Of a DNA stretch of 64,000 nucleotides, positions 43,541 through 52,224 are shown in pieces. Both the position numbers and the translations under genes were made by a program. Source of the stretch: Undibacter mobilis (GTDB taxonomy: Bacteria > Pseudomonadota > Alphaproteobacteria > Rhizobiales > Xanthobacteraceae). The notes under the pieces were generated by a model. It was not told the DNA's origin. It was given only the letters and a program-made list of their open reading frames with translations, and made no database searches. The DNA lies in the NCBI RefSeq assembly GCF_003367195.1, contig NZ_QRGO01000001.1, forward strand, positions 1,288,501 through 1,352,500, read 5' to 3'. Position 1 is the stretch's first letter; every line of letters begins with the position of its first letter.

Positions 43541-44296
43541 ATGAGATTGAACCGCCTGACCTTTGCTGCCGCCTTTGCTGCGGCGCTGGCTGTCGTGAAC
43601 CCCGCCGCCGGTGGGGAGCCGAAAGCCGTGGTCGAGCTGTTTACCAGCCAGGGCTGCTCCTCCTGTCCGCCGGCCGACCGGCTGCTTGGCAATCTGGCGC
43701 ATGATCCTGCCGTGATCGCGCTTAGCCTGCCGGTCGATTACTGGGATTACCTCGGCTGGCAGGACACGCTGGCGCTGAAGGGCCACGGCAAGCGCCAGCG
43801 CGCCTATTCGATCGCGCGCGGCGATGGCGCTGTCTATACGCCGCAAGCCGTGGTGAACGGCGTCGCCCACGCACTTGGCAGCGACAAGGCAGCGATCGAG
43901 GACGCCGTTATCAAATCGCGCGCCGGCAAGCAGGCGCTGACACTGGCAGTCAAAGCTTCGATCGAGGACGGCAAGATCGTCGTGAATGTGCCGGGCATGG
44001 ATGGCGAGCCGCTGATCGCCGATGTCTGGCTGTGCCCGGTGACCGACAAGATCGAGGTCACGATCCAGCGCGGCGAAAATCGCGGGCAGTCGCTCAACTA
44101 TTACAACGTGGTGCGGCGCTGGGTGAAGCTCGGCACCTGGAGCGGCAAGGCCGAAACCTTCACCATTCCGATGGCCGACATTCCGAATGCGAATTTCACG
44201 CTGTCGGACATCAATCACTTCGTCGTGCTGGTGCAGAATAGCACCAACGGCAAGCCGGCGCTGATGGTGGGCGCCGCGACCGTGGCGATGAAGTAA
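43541..44296 (+). CDS. DUF1223 exported thioredoxin-like protein
   Basis: 251 aa with signal peptide (residues 1-24). The domain starts KAVVELFTSQGCSSCPPADR, with a thioredoxin-like C39-SS-C42, then LPVDYWDYLGWQDTLALKGH and TPQAVVNG. DUF1223 proteins are periplasmic and presumed redox-active; substrate unknown. Follows acnA by 115 bases and ends at a terminator. Confidence 0.88.
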   Translation: MRLNRLTFAAAFAAALAVVNPAAGGEPKAVVELFTSQGCSSCPPADRLLGNLAHDPAVIALSLPVDYWDYLGWQDTLALKGHGKRQRAYSIARGDGAVYTPQAVVNGVAHALGSDKAAIEDAVIKSRAGKQALTLAVKASIEDGKIVVNVPGMDGEPLIADVWLCPVTDKIEVTIQRGENRGQSLNYYNVVRRWVKLGTWSGKAETFTIPMADIPNANFTLSDINHFVVLVQNSTNGKPALMVGAATVAMK

Positions 44297-44322
44297 TTCC
44301 ACAGCGTCAATGTTGGTTGGTC

Positions 44323-44351
44323 AGGCGCGTCCCGAGAGGCGCGCCTTTTTT
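44323..44351 (+). terminator. Terminator of the DUF1223 gene
   Basis: AGGCGCG (44323-44329), 10-base loop, CGCGCCT (44340-44346), then TTTTT. Confidence 0.8.
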
Positions 44352-44380
44352 CGTGGCGCGCACATTTCAACTCTACGCGA

Positions 44381-44530
44381 CAAAAAAATAGGACCGGCGG
44401 TTAAGCCGGCCCTGAGGCATAGGGGATTGAATCGAACGCTACTCAACTTGAACTCAATCGGCCCGGTCCGAAGACCCCCGGGGGGCTGGGGGGCTGAGGA
44501 ATCCGGAGGTCGAACCGGACCGGGCCTTGA
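44381..44530 (-). ncRNA. Candidate small RNA with C-rich hairpin and own terminator
   Basis: On the minus strand: an 11-bp perfect stem (GGCCCGGTCCG, 44526-44516, with CGGACCGGGCC, 44470-44460) encloses a loop rich in CCTCC, CCTC and two CCCCCC runs. A 45-base linker follows, then the hairpin GGGCCGGC-TTAACC-GCCGGTCC (44412-44391) and TATTTTTTT. No open frame fits. C-rich loops that can pair with Shine-Dalgarno sequences are typical of rhizobial trans-acting sRNAs. No convincing promoter was found and the 5' end is estimated. The rest of 44297-44772 is the DUF1223 terminator and the upstream region of the DUF2794 gene. Confidence 0.5.
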
Positions 44531-44772
44531 GGCAACGATGCATTTATCCCAAGCGGTCATGTCCGGCGATTGACCGAAATTGGGCGTTATTGTGGGAGGT
44601 CCTGACGAGTTCGTGATGGCGCGAGCGGGCTTTTTGGGCTGTTTTTGGCAGGCTTTTTCCGATTGGCGCGCTTGGCCGAAAACTGAAAGGTGCGATGCTG
44701 CCATTGAAATCAGGGGCTTGCGGCGCAGGGGCGGTGGCGCGATCATTGGACTGTCATATGAAGGGAGACCGC

Positions 44773-45159
44773 ATGACGATCGGGTCCGGCGATAGCGAGC
44801 CCAGCCAGTTTTCGGGCGGCGGTGCCGCGGCACGCGGCCCCTCCGCCCCCAACCTGCTGGGTCAGGTCACCTTCAACCGCCGCGAACTCAATCGCATCCT
44901 CGATCTCTACGGCCGCATGGTCGCCGCCGGCGAATGGCGCGATTACGCCATCGACTTCCTGAAAGATCGCGCGGTGTTCTCGGTGTTTCGCCGCACGTCG
45001 GAAGTGCCGCTCTATCGCATCGAGAAAAATCCGAAGCTGGCGCAGCGGCAGGGCGCCTACAGCGTCATCTCGGCAACGGGTTTGATCCTGCGCCGCGGCC
45101 CCGAACTCGACCGCGTGCTGCGTGTGCTGGAGAAGCCGCTGCTGGCGCTGGCGAACTAG
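44773..45159 (+). CDS. DUF2794 family protein
   Basis: 128 aa. QVTFNRRELNRILDLYGRMV, AAGEWRDYAIDFLKDRAVFS, VFRRTSEVPLYRIEKNPKLA and RQGAYSVISATGLILRRG make up nearly the whole conserved DUF2794 domain, found widely in alphaproteobacteria with no known function. Start ATG 44773 has AAGGGAG; ATG 44758 is an in-frame alternative. Soluble, no signal. Confidence 0.9.
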   Translation: MTIGSGDSEPSQFSGGGAAARGPSAPNLLGQVTFNRRELNRILDLYGRMVAAGEWRDYAIDFLKDRAVFSVFRRTSEVPLYRIEKNPKLAQRQGAYSVISATGLILRRGPELDRVLRVLEKPLLALAN

Positions 45160-45162
45160 ACA

Positions 45163-45678
45163 TTACGCCGGTTCGCGGTCGCCTTTGCCGAGCGGCAGCT
45201 GCATCTGCACGGTGTCCAGCCAGCGGCCGAACTTGAAGCCGACCGACTTGAACACGCCGGCGGGCTGGAAACCGCATGCCTTATGCAGAGCGATTGAACC
45301 GGCCTGGTTCGAGTCGCCGATTACCGCCAGCATCTGCCGGAAGCCGGCATCGGTGGAGAGCTTGATCAGCTCCGCCATCAGCGCCTTGCCGATGCCGCGC
45401 TTCTGCATCTCCGGCGCGATGTAGATGGAATCCTCGACGGTGAAGCGATAGGCCGGCCGTTCCCGGAACGGTCCGGCATAGGCGTAACCGGCAACCTGCC
45501 CGTCGATTTCGGCGACGATGTAGGGGAATTTCCCGGCGCGCAGTTTCTCGTAGCGGCGCATCATCTCCGTTTCGTCCGGCGGTTCTAGCTCGAAGGTGGC
45601 AGTGCCAGTGCGCACGGCGTGGGCGTAGATGGCCGTAATCGACGGGATATCGGCGGGGCTGGTGGGGCGGATGTTCAT
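45163..45678 (-). CDS. GNAT acetyltransferase, phosphinothricin/methionine-sulfoximine type
   Basis: 171 aa. N-terminal IRPTSPADIPSITAIYAHAV, RTGTATFELEPPD, then the acetyl-CoA loop MQKRGIGKALMAELI and GDSNQAGSIALHKACGF identify the Pat/Bar-YncA group, which acetylates glutamate-like toxins such as methionine sulfoximine. Substrate inferred from family. The YccA-family gene lies upstream with a terminator between. Confidence 0.87.
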   Translation of the reverse strand: MNIRPTSPADIPSITAIYAHAVRTGTATFELEPPDETEMMRRYEKLRAGKFPYIVAEIDGQVAGYAYAGPFRERPAYRFTVEDSIYIAPEMQKRGIGKALMAELIKLSTDAGFRQMLAVIGDSNQAGSIALHKACGFQPAGVFKSVGFKFGRWLDTVQMQLPLGKGDREPA

Positions 45679-45696
45679 GGAGGCACCACAAAAGAA

Positions 45697-45726
45697 AACG
45701 CCCCGGCTTTAGACCGGGGCGTTCCA
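45697..45726 (-). terminator. Terminator of the Bax-inhibitor-1 gene
   Basis: AACGCCCCGG (45697-45706) with CCGGGGCGTT (45714-45723); on the minus strand followed by TTCTTTTG. Confidence 0.88.
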
Positions 45727-45751
45727 TCTCGCAACTGGCTCTGTCCGTTCG

Positions 45752-46522
45752 TTAGCGGCGATCGCCGAGGAAGCGCAGCATGAACAGGAACAGGTTGATG
45801 AAGTCGAGGTAGAGCGTCAGCGCGCCCATCACCGCCTTGCGGCCCGCGATGGTGCCGTCGTCGTTGACGTCGTACATCTCCTTGATCTTCTGGGTATCCC
45901 AGGCGGTCAGGCCGGCGAAGATCAGGACGCCGACGATCGAGATGACGAAGCCCAGGCCCGAAGAGCCGAGGAAGATGTTGACGATCGACGCCAGGATCAG
46001 ACCGAACAAGCCCATGATCAGGAACGAGCCGATCGGCGACAGATCACGCTGCGTCGTGTAGCCGTACAGGCTCAGCGCGCCGAACGATGCCGCGGAGATG
46101 AAGAAGGTGCGGGCGATCGACGAGCCGGTGTAGACCACCAGGATCGACATCAGCGCCAGGCCGAGCAGGCCGGCGTACAGCATGAACAGGCCGAAGGCGG
46201 TGCTGGGCTGCAGCGTATGCACGCGGAAGCTCAGGAAGAACACCAAGCCAAGTGTTGCCAGCATGAGCACGATGGGCGTGAAGCCGCCGAGGATCATCTG
46301 GCCGAACGCGGTCGCGCCGACGATACCCGCCGGGGTGATGCGGATCGCATCGCCACCCGCGAGCTGGAAGGCAAAAAAGGCGACGACGCCGGTCAGAGCG
46401 ACGCCGGCGGCCATGTAGTTGTAAACGCGGAGCATGTAGGCGCGCAGGCCCGCATCGATCTCCACGGAGCGCGCGGCAGTGCCAAAGCCGCGGGCAGCTA
46501 CGTTACGGTCGAAGTCCGACAT
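45752..46522 (-). CDS. Bax inhibitor-1 / YccA family membrane protein
   Basis: 256 aa, seven membrane helices. Family strings LRAYMLRVYNYMAAGVALTG, LMSILVVYTGSSIARTFFIS, TTQRDLSPIGSFLIMGLFGL and the C-terminal AWDTQKIKEMYD with the Asp pair linked to pH-gated Ca leak in BsYetJ. In bacteria these modulate FtsH or ion balance. Terminator-flanked single gene. Confidence 0.92.
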   Translation of the reverse strand: MSDFDRNVAARGFGTAARSVEIDAGLRAYMLRVYNYMAAGVALTGVVAFFAFQLAGGDAIRITPAGIVGATAFGQMILGGFTPIVLMLATLGLVFFLSFRVHTLQPSTAFGLFMLYAGLLGLALMSILVVYTGSSIARTFFISAASFGALSLYGYTTQRDLSPIGSFLIMGLFGLILASIVNIFLGSSGLGFVISIVGVLIFAGLTAWDTQKIKEMYDVNDDGTIAGRKAVMGALTLYLDFINLFLFMLRFLGDRR

Positions 46523-46710
46523 CGAAAGTTTCCTCTTCTCAGTGCCGGCGTTTGTCAGGTGACGGTGCCGGCTCGCGTCAGGCGCGGGTTTGAACTCGCG
46601 CTCGTGTTGTCGAATGTAATGGTTGGTGAGGTTCTACGCCAGATATGGCGGGGTGATGTCGGCCTCACCTTGCGGAATATTAACCTTTGCCGCCGGGGTG
46701 AATTCCCTCG

Positions 46711-46735
46711 ACAAAACAAGGCCCGAGGGCCCCGT
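46711..46735 (-). terminator. Probable terminator of the ABC permease gene
   Basis: On the minus strand GGGGCCCTCGGGCCTTGTTTTG: a short GGCC/GGCC stem followed by a T-rich run, 55-80 bases past the permease stop. The stretch 46523-46790 otherwise shows nothing. Confidence 0.5.
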
Positions 46736-46790
46736 TTGACCCGGCGCGGCTGAATGTCGCTGGCAATCCAAGGCGTTAAGCGCGATTGGG

Positions 46791-49340
46791 TCAAAGATTG
46801 CGCAGCACCGGGGCCGGTTTCTGGCCAAGCGCCGAGAACGTGCCGGCCAGCCCCAGCACGACCGTGACCAGCACCGCGGCGAAGGTGGCGGCGAGCGCCG
46901 TCCCCAGCTGCCATGAAAACGGCAGGCGCATCAGCTCGGTCACAATCAGCCAGCTGGCGGCGGTGCCGCTGAGCACGCCGAACAGCGCGGTGGCGGCGGC
47001 GATCAGCAGATATTCGATGGTGTAGGCGCCGATCAGCCGCAGCCGGGTCGCCCCCAAAGTCTTGAGGATGACGGCGTCGTAGACGCGGTGACGGTGGCCG
47101 GCGGCAAGCGCGCCGCCCAGCACCAGCGCGGCAACCAGCAGCGTCAATGCCGAGGCGCCGCGGATCGCCAGCACCAGATTGCCGATCAGCGCGCCGATGG
47201 CGTCGAGGGCGTCCTTGACGCGCACGGTGGTGATCATCGGGAAATCCTGCGCCACGGCGCGGATAATCTTGTTTTCCTGCTCCGCGGTCGAACCGCCATT
47301 CGGATAGGTCAGTGTCGCCAGCCGCGTATGCGGCGCGCCGTCGAAGACATGCGGTGAGAACACCAGCACGAAGTTGATGCTCAGGCTCTGCCAGTCGACC
47401 GTGCGCAGATTGGCGATCTTCGCCGTGATATTGCGGCCGAGCACATTGACGGTGACGCTGTCGCCGACCTTGAGGCCGAGGCCGTCGGCGATCTTCTTCT
47501 CGAACGACACCAGGGGTTCGCCGCGATAATCGGCGGTCCACCACTGGCCGTCGGTCAGGCGCGAGCCGTTCGGTACCGTCGCCGAATAGGTGATGCCGCG
47601 GTCGCTCTGCAGCACCCACGCGGCTTCTTCCGACGGCTGGAGATCCTGCGCGTCGATGCCCTTGGCCGCCACGATGCGGCCGCGCAGCATCGGCACTTCG
47701 TCGAGGTCGGCGCCGGGGGCTTGTTTGGCGACGAAGGCGTCGAAGTCCGGCGCGCGCTCCGAGGGGATGTCGAGGAAATAGAACGCCGGCGCCCGCGCCG
47801 GCAGTTCCTTGGCGAACTGGCTGCGCAGATTGCCATCGATTTCGATGACGGTGACGAGCAACGCGATGCCGAGACCGAGCGACAATACGATGGTCGGCGT
47901 CAGTGCGCCGGGACGATGAATATTGGCGATGGCCATGCGCAGGCTGGTCGAGCGCGCGCGCGGCGCGCGGCGGGCAACCGCCATCACCAGCATGCCGACA
48001 AGCTGCAATAGCACGAAAACCGCGGCGGCAACGCCGACATAGATCAGCGCCACGCGCCGGTCATAGGCCAGCAGCACCGCGAGCGTGCCGAGCGCGGCAA
48101 TCGCCAGCGCCGTTAGCGCCATATAGCTGCGACGCGGCCAGGACGGCTGCGCGGCGACGACGTCGCGAAACAGCGCACCGACCGGCACGTCATGGGCCCG
48201 GCCGAGCGGCCACATTGCGAAAGCGAGCGCGGTAAGCAGGCCGTAGACCAGCGACAGCACCAGCTCCGGCGCTTGAATCGCCGGCACGATCGGCAGTGGG
48301 ATGATGGAGCCAAAAACGCCGACAACGATGAAGGGCAGCGCTGCGCCCAAAGCCGCGCCAATGGCGCCGCCGATCAGCGCCAGCAGGATTACCTGTGTGA
48401 GGTAGATCGCGAAAACGCGGCGACCGCTGGCGCCCAGGGCTTTCAGCGTGGCGATGGTGGCGCGCTTGCGGTCGAGATGGCTCTTCACTGCATTGCCGAC
48501 ACCGACACCGCCGACCAGCAGCGCGGTGAGGCCGACAATGGTCAGGAATTGCGTGAAGCGGTTGACGTTGCGCTCCAATTGCGGCGAGGCATTGGTGCGG
48601 TTGCGGATTTCCCAGCCAGCATTGGGCTGTTTGGCGCGAGCGTCATCGGTGACGGTCTTGACCTCGGTTTCGGTGCCGGCGCCGGGCAGCTTCACCTGAT
48701 ATTTCCAGCGCACGAGGCTTCCGGGCTGCAGCAGGCCGGTGGCCCGCAGCGCCTCTTCGTTGACCATCAGGCGCGGGCCGAAGCCGATGCCGACTGAAAG
48801 TTTATCCGGTTCGCTGGTGAGCGCGGCGCGGATGATGAAGTCGATATTGCCGACGGTGATGCGCGCACCCGGCTCGATGGCAAGCCGCGCCAGCAGTGTT
48901 TGGTCGGCGACCGCGCCATAGGCGCCGTCGCGTCGCGCCATCGCTTCATCGAGCGACATGTCGGGCGTGAGCGTGACCTTGCCGAACAGCGGATAAGCTT
49001 TGTCGACGGCTTTGAGTTCGACCAGCGTGGCATCGCCGCTGGCGACGCGCGACATCGCGCGCAGGCTGGCGGTGGTCGAGACCGCGCCGTGGCTTTTCAG
49101 GAAAGCCAGCTCTTCGGGTTTGGCTTCGCGCTGGATCAGGCTGAACGACAAATCGCCGCCGAGAATGACGCGGCCCTCGCGCGCCAGCCCGTCATTCAGG
49201 CTGGCCGCCAGCGAACCGACGCCGGCGATCGACATCGCGCCCAGTGCGATGCAGGCGATGAACACATAGAAGCCCGACAGGCCGCCGCGCATCTCGCGCA
49301 GCGCGTAACGAAGCGGCAGCCATCGCGCCAGGCGGCTCAT
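46791..49340 (-). CDS. FtsX-like ABC transporter permease (YbbP type)
   Basis: 849 aa with the MacB/FtsX-like topology of YbbP: one N-terminal helix (YVFIACIALGAMSIAGVG), a large periplasmic domain, three helices with the FtsX signature KSHLDRKRATIATLKALGAS, another periplasmic domain and the last helices (HRVYDAVILKTLGATRLRLI). Works with the ATPase encoded next. YbbAP is thought to extract or export hydrophobic compounds and is usually paired with the esterase TesA, as here. Start ATG 49340, overlapping the ATPase stop by 4 bases. Confidence 0.93.
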   Translation of the reverse strand: MSRLARWLPLRYALREMRGGLSGFYVFIACIALGAMSIAGVGSLAASLNDGLAREGRVILGGDLSFSLIQREAKPEELAFLKSHGAVSTTASLRAMSRVASGDATLVELKAVDKAYPLFGKVTLTPDMSLDEAMARRDGAYGAVADQTLLARLAIEPGARITVGNIDFIIRAALTSEPDKLSVGIGFGPRLMVNEEALRATGLLQPGSLVRWKYQVKLPGAGTETEVKTVTDDARAKQPNAGWEIRNRTNASPQLERNVNRFTQFLTIVGLTALLVGGVGVGNAVKSHLDRKRATIATLKALGASGRRVFAIYLTQVILLALIGGAIGAALGAALPFIVVGVFGSIIPLPIVPAIQAPELVLSLVYGLLTALAFAMWPLGRAHDVPVGALFRDVVAAQPSWPRRSYMALTALAIAALGTLAVLLAYDRRVALIYVGVAAAVFVLLQLVGMLVMAVARRAPRARSTSLRMAIANIHRPGALTPTIVLSLGLGIALLVTVIEIDGNLRSQFAKELPARAPAFYFLDIPSERAPDFDAFVAKQAPGADLDEVPMLRGRIVAAKGIDAQDLQPSEEAAWVLQSDRGITYSATVPNGSRLTDGQWWTADYRGEPLVSFEKKIADGLGLKVGDSVTVNVLGRNITAKIANLRTVDWQSLSINFVLVFSPHVFDGAPHTRLATLTYPNGGSTAEQENKIIRAVAQDFPMITTVRVKDALDAIGALIGNLVLAIRGASALTLLVAALVLGGALAAGHRHRVYDAVILKTLGATRLRLIGAYTIEYLLIAAATALFGVLSGTAASWLIVTELMRLPFSWQLGTALAATFAAVLVTVVLGLAGTFSALGQKPAPVLRNL

Positions 49341-50032
49341 GCGTGGCCGTCCACGATATGCCCCGAGCGCAGCCGCACGACGCGGCCGCATTTCTGCGCC
49401 AGCGCCGGATCGTGCGTCACCAGCACGAGCGTGGCGCCGTGCTTCTCGTAGCCAGCAAATAACAGCTCGACGATCTGCCTGCCGGTATCCTCGTCGAGAT
49501 TGCCGGTCGGCTCATCGGCGACCAGGATCGACGGGTTCGGCGCCAGCGCGCGGGCGACCGCGACGCGTTGCTGCTCGCCGCCCGACATCTGCGCCGGATA
49601 GTGATGCAGGCGATGACTCAGGCCGACGAGATCGAGTTCGGCGCGGGCGCGGTCCAGCGCATCGTCGATGCCGGCGAGCTCGAGCGGCACCGCGACATTC
49701 TCGAGCGCCGTCATAGTCGGAATGAGGTGGAAAGACTGGAAGACGATACCGATGTTGCGGCCGCGGAAGCGGGCAAGTTCATCTTCGCTGAGCTCGCGCA
49801 GGTTCTCGTCGGCGACCTTCACGGTGCCGGTGTCGGCACGTTCCAGCCCGGCCATCACCATGAGCAGGGTCGATTTGCCCGAGCCTGAAGGGCCGACGAG
49901 GCCAATTGCCTCGCCCCTGCCTATATTCAGGTTGATGTCCTTGAGGATATGAACGCGGGCGGCATCGCTGCCGAGCGAAAGATTGAGGCCGGAGAGGGCA
50001 ATGGCCGGTGCCGGCTCAGAAGGTGCTTTCAT
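49337..50032 (-). CDS. ABC transporter ATP-binding protein (YbbA type)
   Basis: 231 aa. Walker [21 protein letters not shown], signature [16 protein letters not shown], Walker [18 protein letters not shown]-loop LVTHDP. LolD/MacB-like. Start ATG 50032 with GGAATGAG upstream. Its start codon overlaps that of the divergent esterase gene on the other strand (shared CATG, 50030-50033), so each promoter must lie inside the other gene. Confidence 0.94.
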   Translation of the reverse strand: MKAPSEPAPAIALSGLNLSLGSDAARVHILKDINLNIGRGEAIGLVGPSGSGKSTLLMVMAGLERADTGTVKVADENLRELSEDELARFRGRNIGIVFQSFHLIPTMTALENVAVPLELAGIDDALDRARAELDLVGLSHRLHHYPAQMSGGEQQRVAVARALAPNPSILVADEPTGNLDEDTGRQIVELLFAGYEKHGATLVLVTHDPALAQKCGRVVRLRSGHIVDGHA

Positions 50033-50717
50033 GAATCTCATTCCGATGCGGTGGCCGACATATGGGGAAGTTCTAGGCCCCGTCCAGCGGGCTGCGGCGC
50101 TATTACTCACGATAGTTTGCGTTTTAGGGCCGAATTGGGCCGCCGCGGCTGACAAACCCGTGAAGATCGTGGTCCTCGGCGATTCCCTGACCGCCGGCTA
50201 TGGCCTCAATGTCCAGGATGCCTTCCCGACCAAGCTTGGGGTGGCGCTGAAGGCCAAGGGTCATGCCATCGAATTGATCAATGCTGGTGTCTCGGGCGAC
50301 ACCGCGACCGGCGGGCTGGACCGCTTTGACTGGTCGGTGCCGGCGGACGCCGACGCGCTGATCCTTGAACTCGGCGCCAACGATGCGCTGCGTGGAGTCA
50401 GTCCGGATGTCACGCGCGCGGCGCTCGACAAGATTCTGAGCAAGGCCGCCGAACGAAAGATTCCGGTGCTGATCGCCGGCATGAAGTCGCCGCCCAATAT
50501 GGGCGCCGATTATGTGGCAAAGTTCGACGCCATCTTTCCCGAACTCGCCAGAACACATAATGCGCTGCTCTATCCGTTCTTCCTCGAGGGCGTCGCCGCC
50601 GACGAAAAGCTCAACCAGCGCGATGGCATGCATCCAAACTCGGACGGCGTGGACGTGATCGTGAAGAATATTCTGCCCAAGGTCGAAGAATTGATTGCGA
50701 AGGCGAAGGCCAGCTAA
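50031..50717 (+). CDS. TesA-like GDSL arylesterase / lysophospholipase
   Basis: 228 aa SGNH hydrolase. Signal peptide of about 40 residues (hydrophobic AAALLLTIVCVLGPN, cleavage AAA-AD). Block I VVLGDSLTAGYG (nucleophile Ser), block II-III NAGVSGDT and LELGANDALRG, block V DGMHPNSDG (Asp/His). Periplasmic esterase on acyl substrates. ATG 50031 follows AAGGTG; ATG 50046 is a weaker alternative. Divergent from YbbAP, a conserved pairing. Confidence 0.92.
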   Translation: MNLIPMRWPTYGEVLGPVQRAAALLLTIVCVLGPNWAAAADKPVKIVVLGDSLTAGYGLNVQDAFPTKLGVALKAKGHAIELINAGVSGDTATGGLDRFDWSVPADADALILELGANDALRGVSPDVTRAALDKILSKAAERKIPVLIAGMKSPPNMGADYVAKFDAIFPELARTHNALLYPFFLEGVAADEKLNQRDGMHPNSDGVDVIVKNILPKVEELIAKAKAS

Positions 50718-50725
50718 CGCCCATC

Positions 50726-51271
50726 ATGCCTCGTTTATTCACCGGCATCGAAATTCCATCGGGCATTGCCGAAGCGTTGAACATGTTGCGCGGCGGACTT
50801 CCGGGTGCGCGATGGATCGATCGCGAGAATTATCACATCACCTTGCGGTTCCTCGGCGATATCGACGATCGCATGGCGAACGATGCGGCATCGATCCTCG
50901 CCGATATCAAAAAACCGGCATTCGACCTGCATTTCGACGGGCTTGCGTCGTTCGGCGGCCGCAAGCCGCGATCGGTCTATGCCCAGGTCGCGGCGGCGCC
51001 GCCGCTGGTGGACTTGCAGGATGAGCATGAGCGGCTGATGCGCCGCATCGGCCTTGTGCCGGAAACGCGCAAATTCACACCGCATGTGACGCTGGCGCGC
51101 CTGCGCGGCACGTCGAGCCTCGATGTCGCGGATTATCTGTCGGCGCGCGGGTTTTTCCGCACTGCGCCGTTTCCGGTCACGCGCTTCGTGCTGTTCTCGT
51201 CACGCGCCTCAACCGGTGGCGGGCCCTATGTGGTGGAAGAGAGTTATTCGCTTGGCCCTGTCTCATCCTGA
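50726..51271 (+). CDS. thpR: RNA 2',3'-cyclic phosphodiesterase (LigT/ThpR)
   Basis: 181 aa 2H phosphoesterase. Both HxTx motifs are present: ENYHITLRFLGD and FTPHVTLARLRG. N-terminal MPRLFTGIEIPSGIAEAL is typical. 8 bases after the esterase gene, so probably co-transcribed. The last residues (VSS) and the TGA stop are contributed by a palindromic repeat unit (51262-51303). Confidence 0.92.
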   Translation: MPRLFTGIEIPSGIAEALNMLRGGLPGARWIDRENYHITLRFLGDIDDRMANDAASILADIKKPAFDLHFDGLASFGGRKPRSVYAQVAAAPPLVDLQDEHERLMRRIGLVPETRKFTPHVTLARLRGTSSLDVADYLSARGFFRTAPFPVTRFVLFSSRASTGGGPYVVEESYSLGPVSS

Positions 51272-51303
51272 GGAGCGGCGGCAGACCGCGCCTCGAAGGA
51301 TGG
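51262..51303 (+). repeat. Single family-A unit, apparently half of a doublet
   Basis: CTCATCCTGAGGAGCGG - imperfect hairpin - GCGCCTCGAAGGATGGG. The following GCGGCCAC matches the junction of the doublet at 62842-62937 (GGATGGGCGGCCACATGG), so the second unit seems to have been lost here. Confidence 0.75.
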
Positions 51304-51316
51304 GCGGCCACCCGGT

Positions 51317-51892
51317 CTACGCCACCTTGAACAGCCGCATCTGGGCTTCGAGCATCGAACTGGCGATGCCGTGGGCATCTTCCATGGCTTCGAGCGCGAT
51401 CGACATGGGCGTGTAGCGCGCGGCCTTCACCTCGCCGACAATGCTGCCGAAATCGAAGGTGAAGTCGGCTTCGAACTTGCGGGCGAGTTGCTGCATGCGG
51501 CGGTTGCCGGCGAGACAATCCATGCGCAGTAAACGAATGCCGCGGTTGCGCGACGACAACAGGATGCGTTCGAGCAGCGCGGTGCCGACGCCGTGGCTCT
51601 GCCAGTCCTTTTCGATCGAGAAGGCGGCTTCGGCCTCGTGGCTGAACAGCGGGCCGACCGGGCGCAGTTCGCCGGCGCCGCGCAAGGTGCCGTCGACGAA
51701 GAAGCCGAACACGATCACGCCGAAGTCGCGGATGCTGTGGGCGTGCTTGTCGATGAATTCGTCGGAGACCGCGCCGGAGAAGCGGGTGTTGCGGCTCTCG
51801 CGGTCGAGGCGCAGCAGGTGGTCGCGATAGGCGGCGGCCTCGGTTGGCCACAGCTTGCGGACAACGCCATCGAGGGGCAGGGGCTCGCTCAT
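51317..51892 (-). CDS. GNAT-family N-acetyltransferase
   Basis: 191 aa. GNAT core: FGFFVDGTLRGAGELRPVGP, AAFSIEKDWQSHGVGTALLE (Q/R-x-x-G-x-G/A loop as HGVGTAL), then LLRMDCLAGNRRMQQLARKF. From memory it resembles the acetyltransferase domains fused to regulatory domains in rhizobia, but no extra domain is present here. Substrate unknown. Converges with thpR across a repeat. Confidence 0.85.
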   Translation of the reverse strand: MSEPLPLDGVVRKLWPTEAAAYRDHLLRLDRESRNTRFSGAVSDEFIDKHAHSIRDFGVIVFGFFVDGTLRGAGELRPVGPLFSHEAEAAFSIEKDWQSHGVGTALLERILLSSRNRGIRLLRMDCLAGNRRMQQLARKFEADFTFDFGSIVGEVKAARYTPMSIALEAMEDAHGIASSMLEAQMRLFKVA

Positions 51893-52224
51893 GTCGGTAT
51901 TCCTCAGGTCAAAGTGTCGGCTTTGCCCCCCGACTCAATTTTTGTTTGCACGCATGTATATGGTGCATTGCAGCAAAAATACGATCCCTGCTTAGGGCGT
52001 AGACGGCCTCCATTGCGAAAAATGCATGGCTTACAACGTGTTAATAAAGGTTAACCGGCCGGTATTCACAGTGCTCAGGACGGAATGCTGCGGCTTTGCC
52101 GCGCAACATGCGGGCTTTTGCTGTGCGAGCAGCCAGCCTCAATGGGTGAGGCGATTTACAGCCGCGGCGGTACGCCTTAGCAGTTGCGGCATCGTCCCGC
52201 CGCCCCGAAACCTGCCCCTCGGTC
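51893..52224. other. 332-bp intergenic region between GNAT and zapE
   Basis: Contains the TGC-type partial palindrome at 51961-51978 and a TTAATAAAGGTTAAC at 52041-52055 (CtrA-like but with a 6-base gap). No repeat unit, terminator or RNA recognised. Confidence 0.5.
51961..51978. promoter_or_regulatory. Candidate operator TGGTGCATTGCAGCAAAA
   Basis: The core TGCATTGCAGCAAAA matches the palindrome in the mdh leader (54797-54813) in all but one position. The TGC-N3-GCA layout resembles described PhaR-type operators. It lies 69 bases upstream of the GNAT start and 247 before zapE. Inference only. Confidence 0.35.

Noticed and set aside
44381..44530. 6S RNA, SRP RNA or two-piece tmRNA as identity of the candidate sRNA
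   Set aside because: No central bubble and fau neighbour for 6S, no GGAA-tetraloop apical domain of SRP RNA, no tag-coding frame or acceptor arm for tmRNA.
52041..52055. CtrA site TTAATAAAGGTTAAC upstream of zapE
   Set aside because: The two TTAA halves are 6 bases apart, not the 7 of the consensus; attractive for a division gene but not strong enough.
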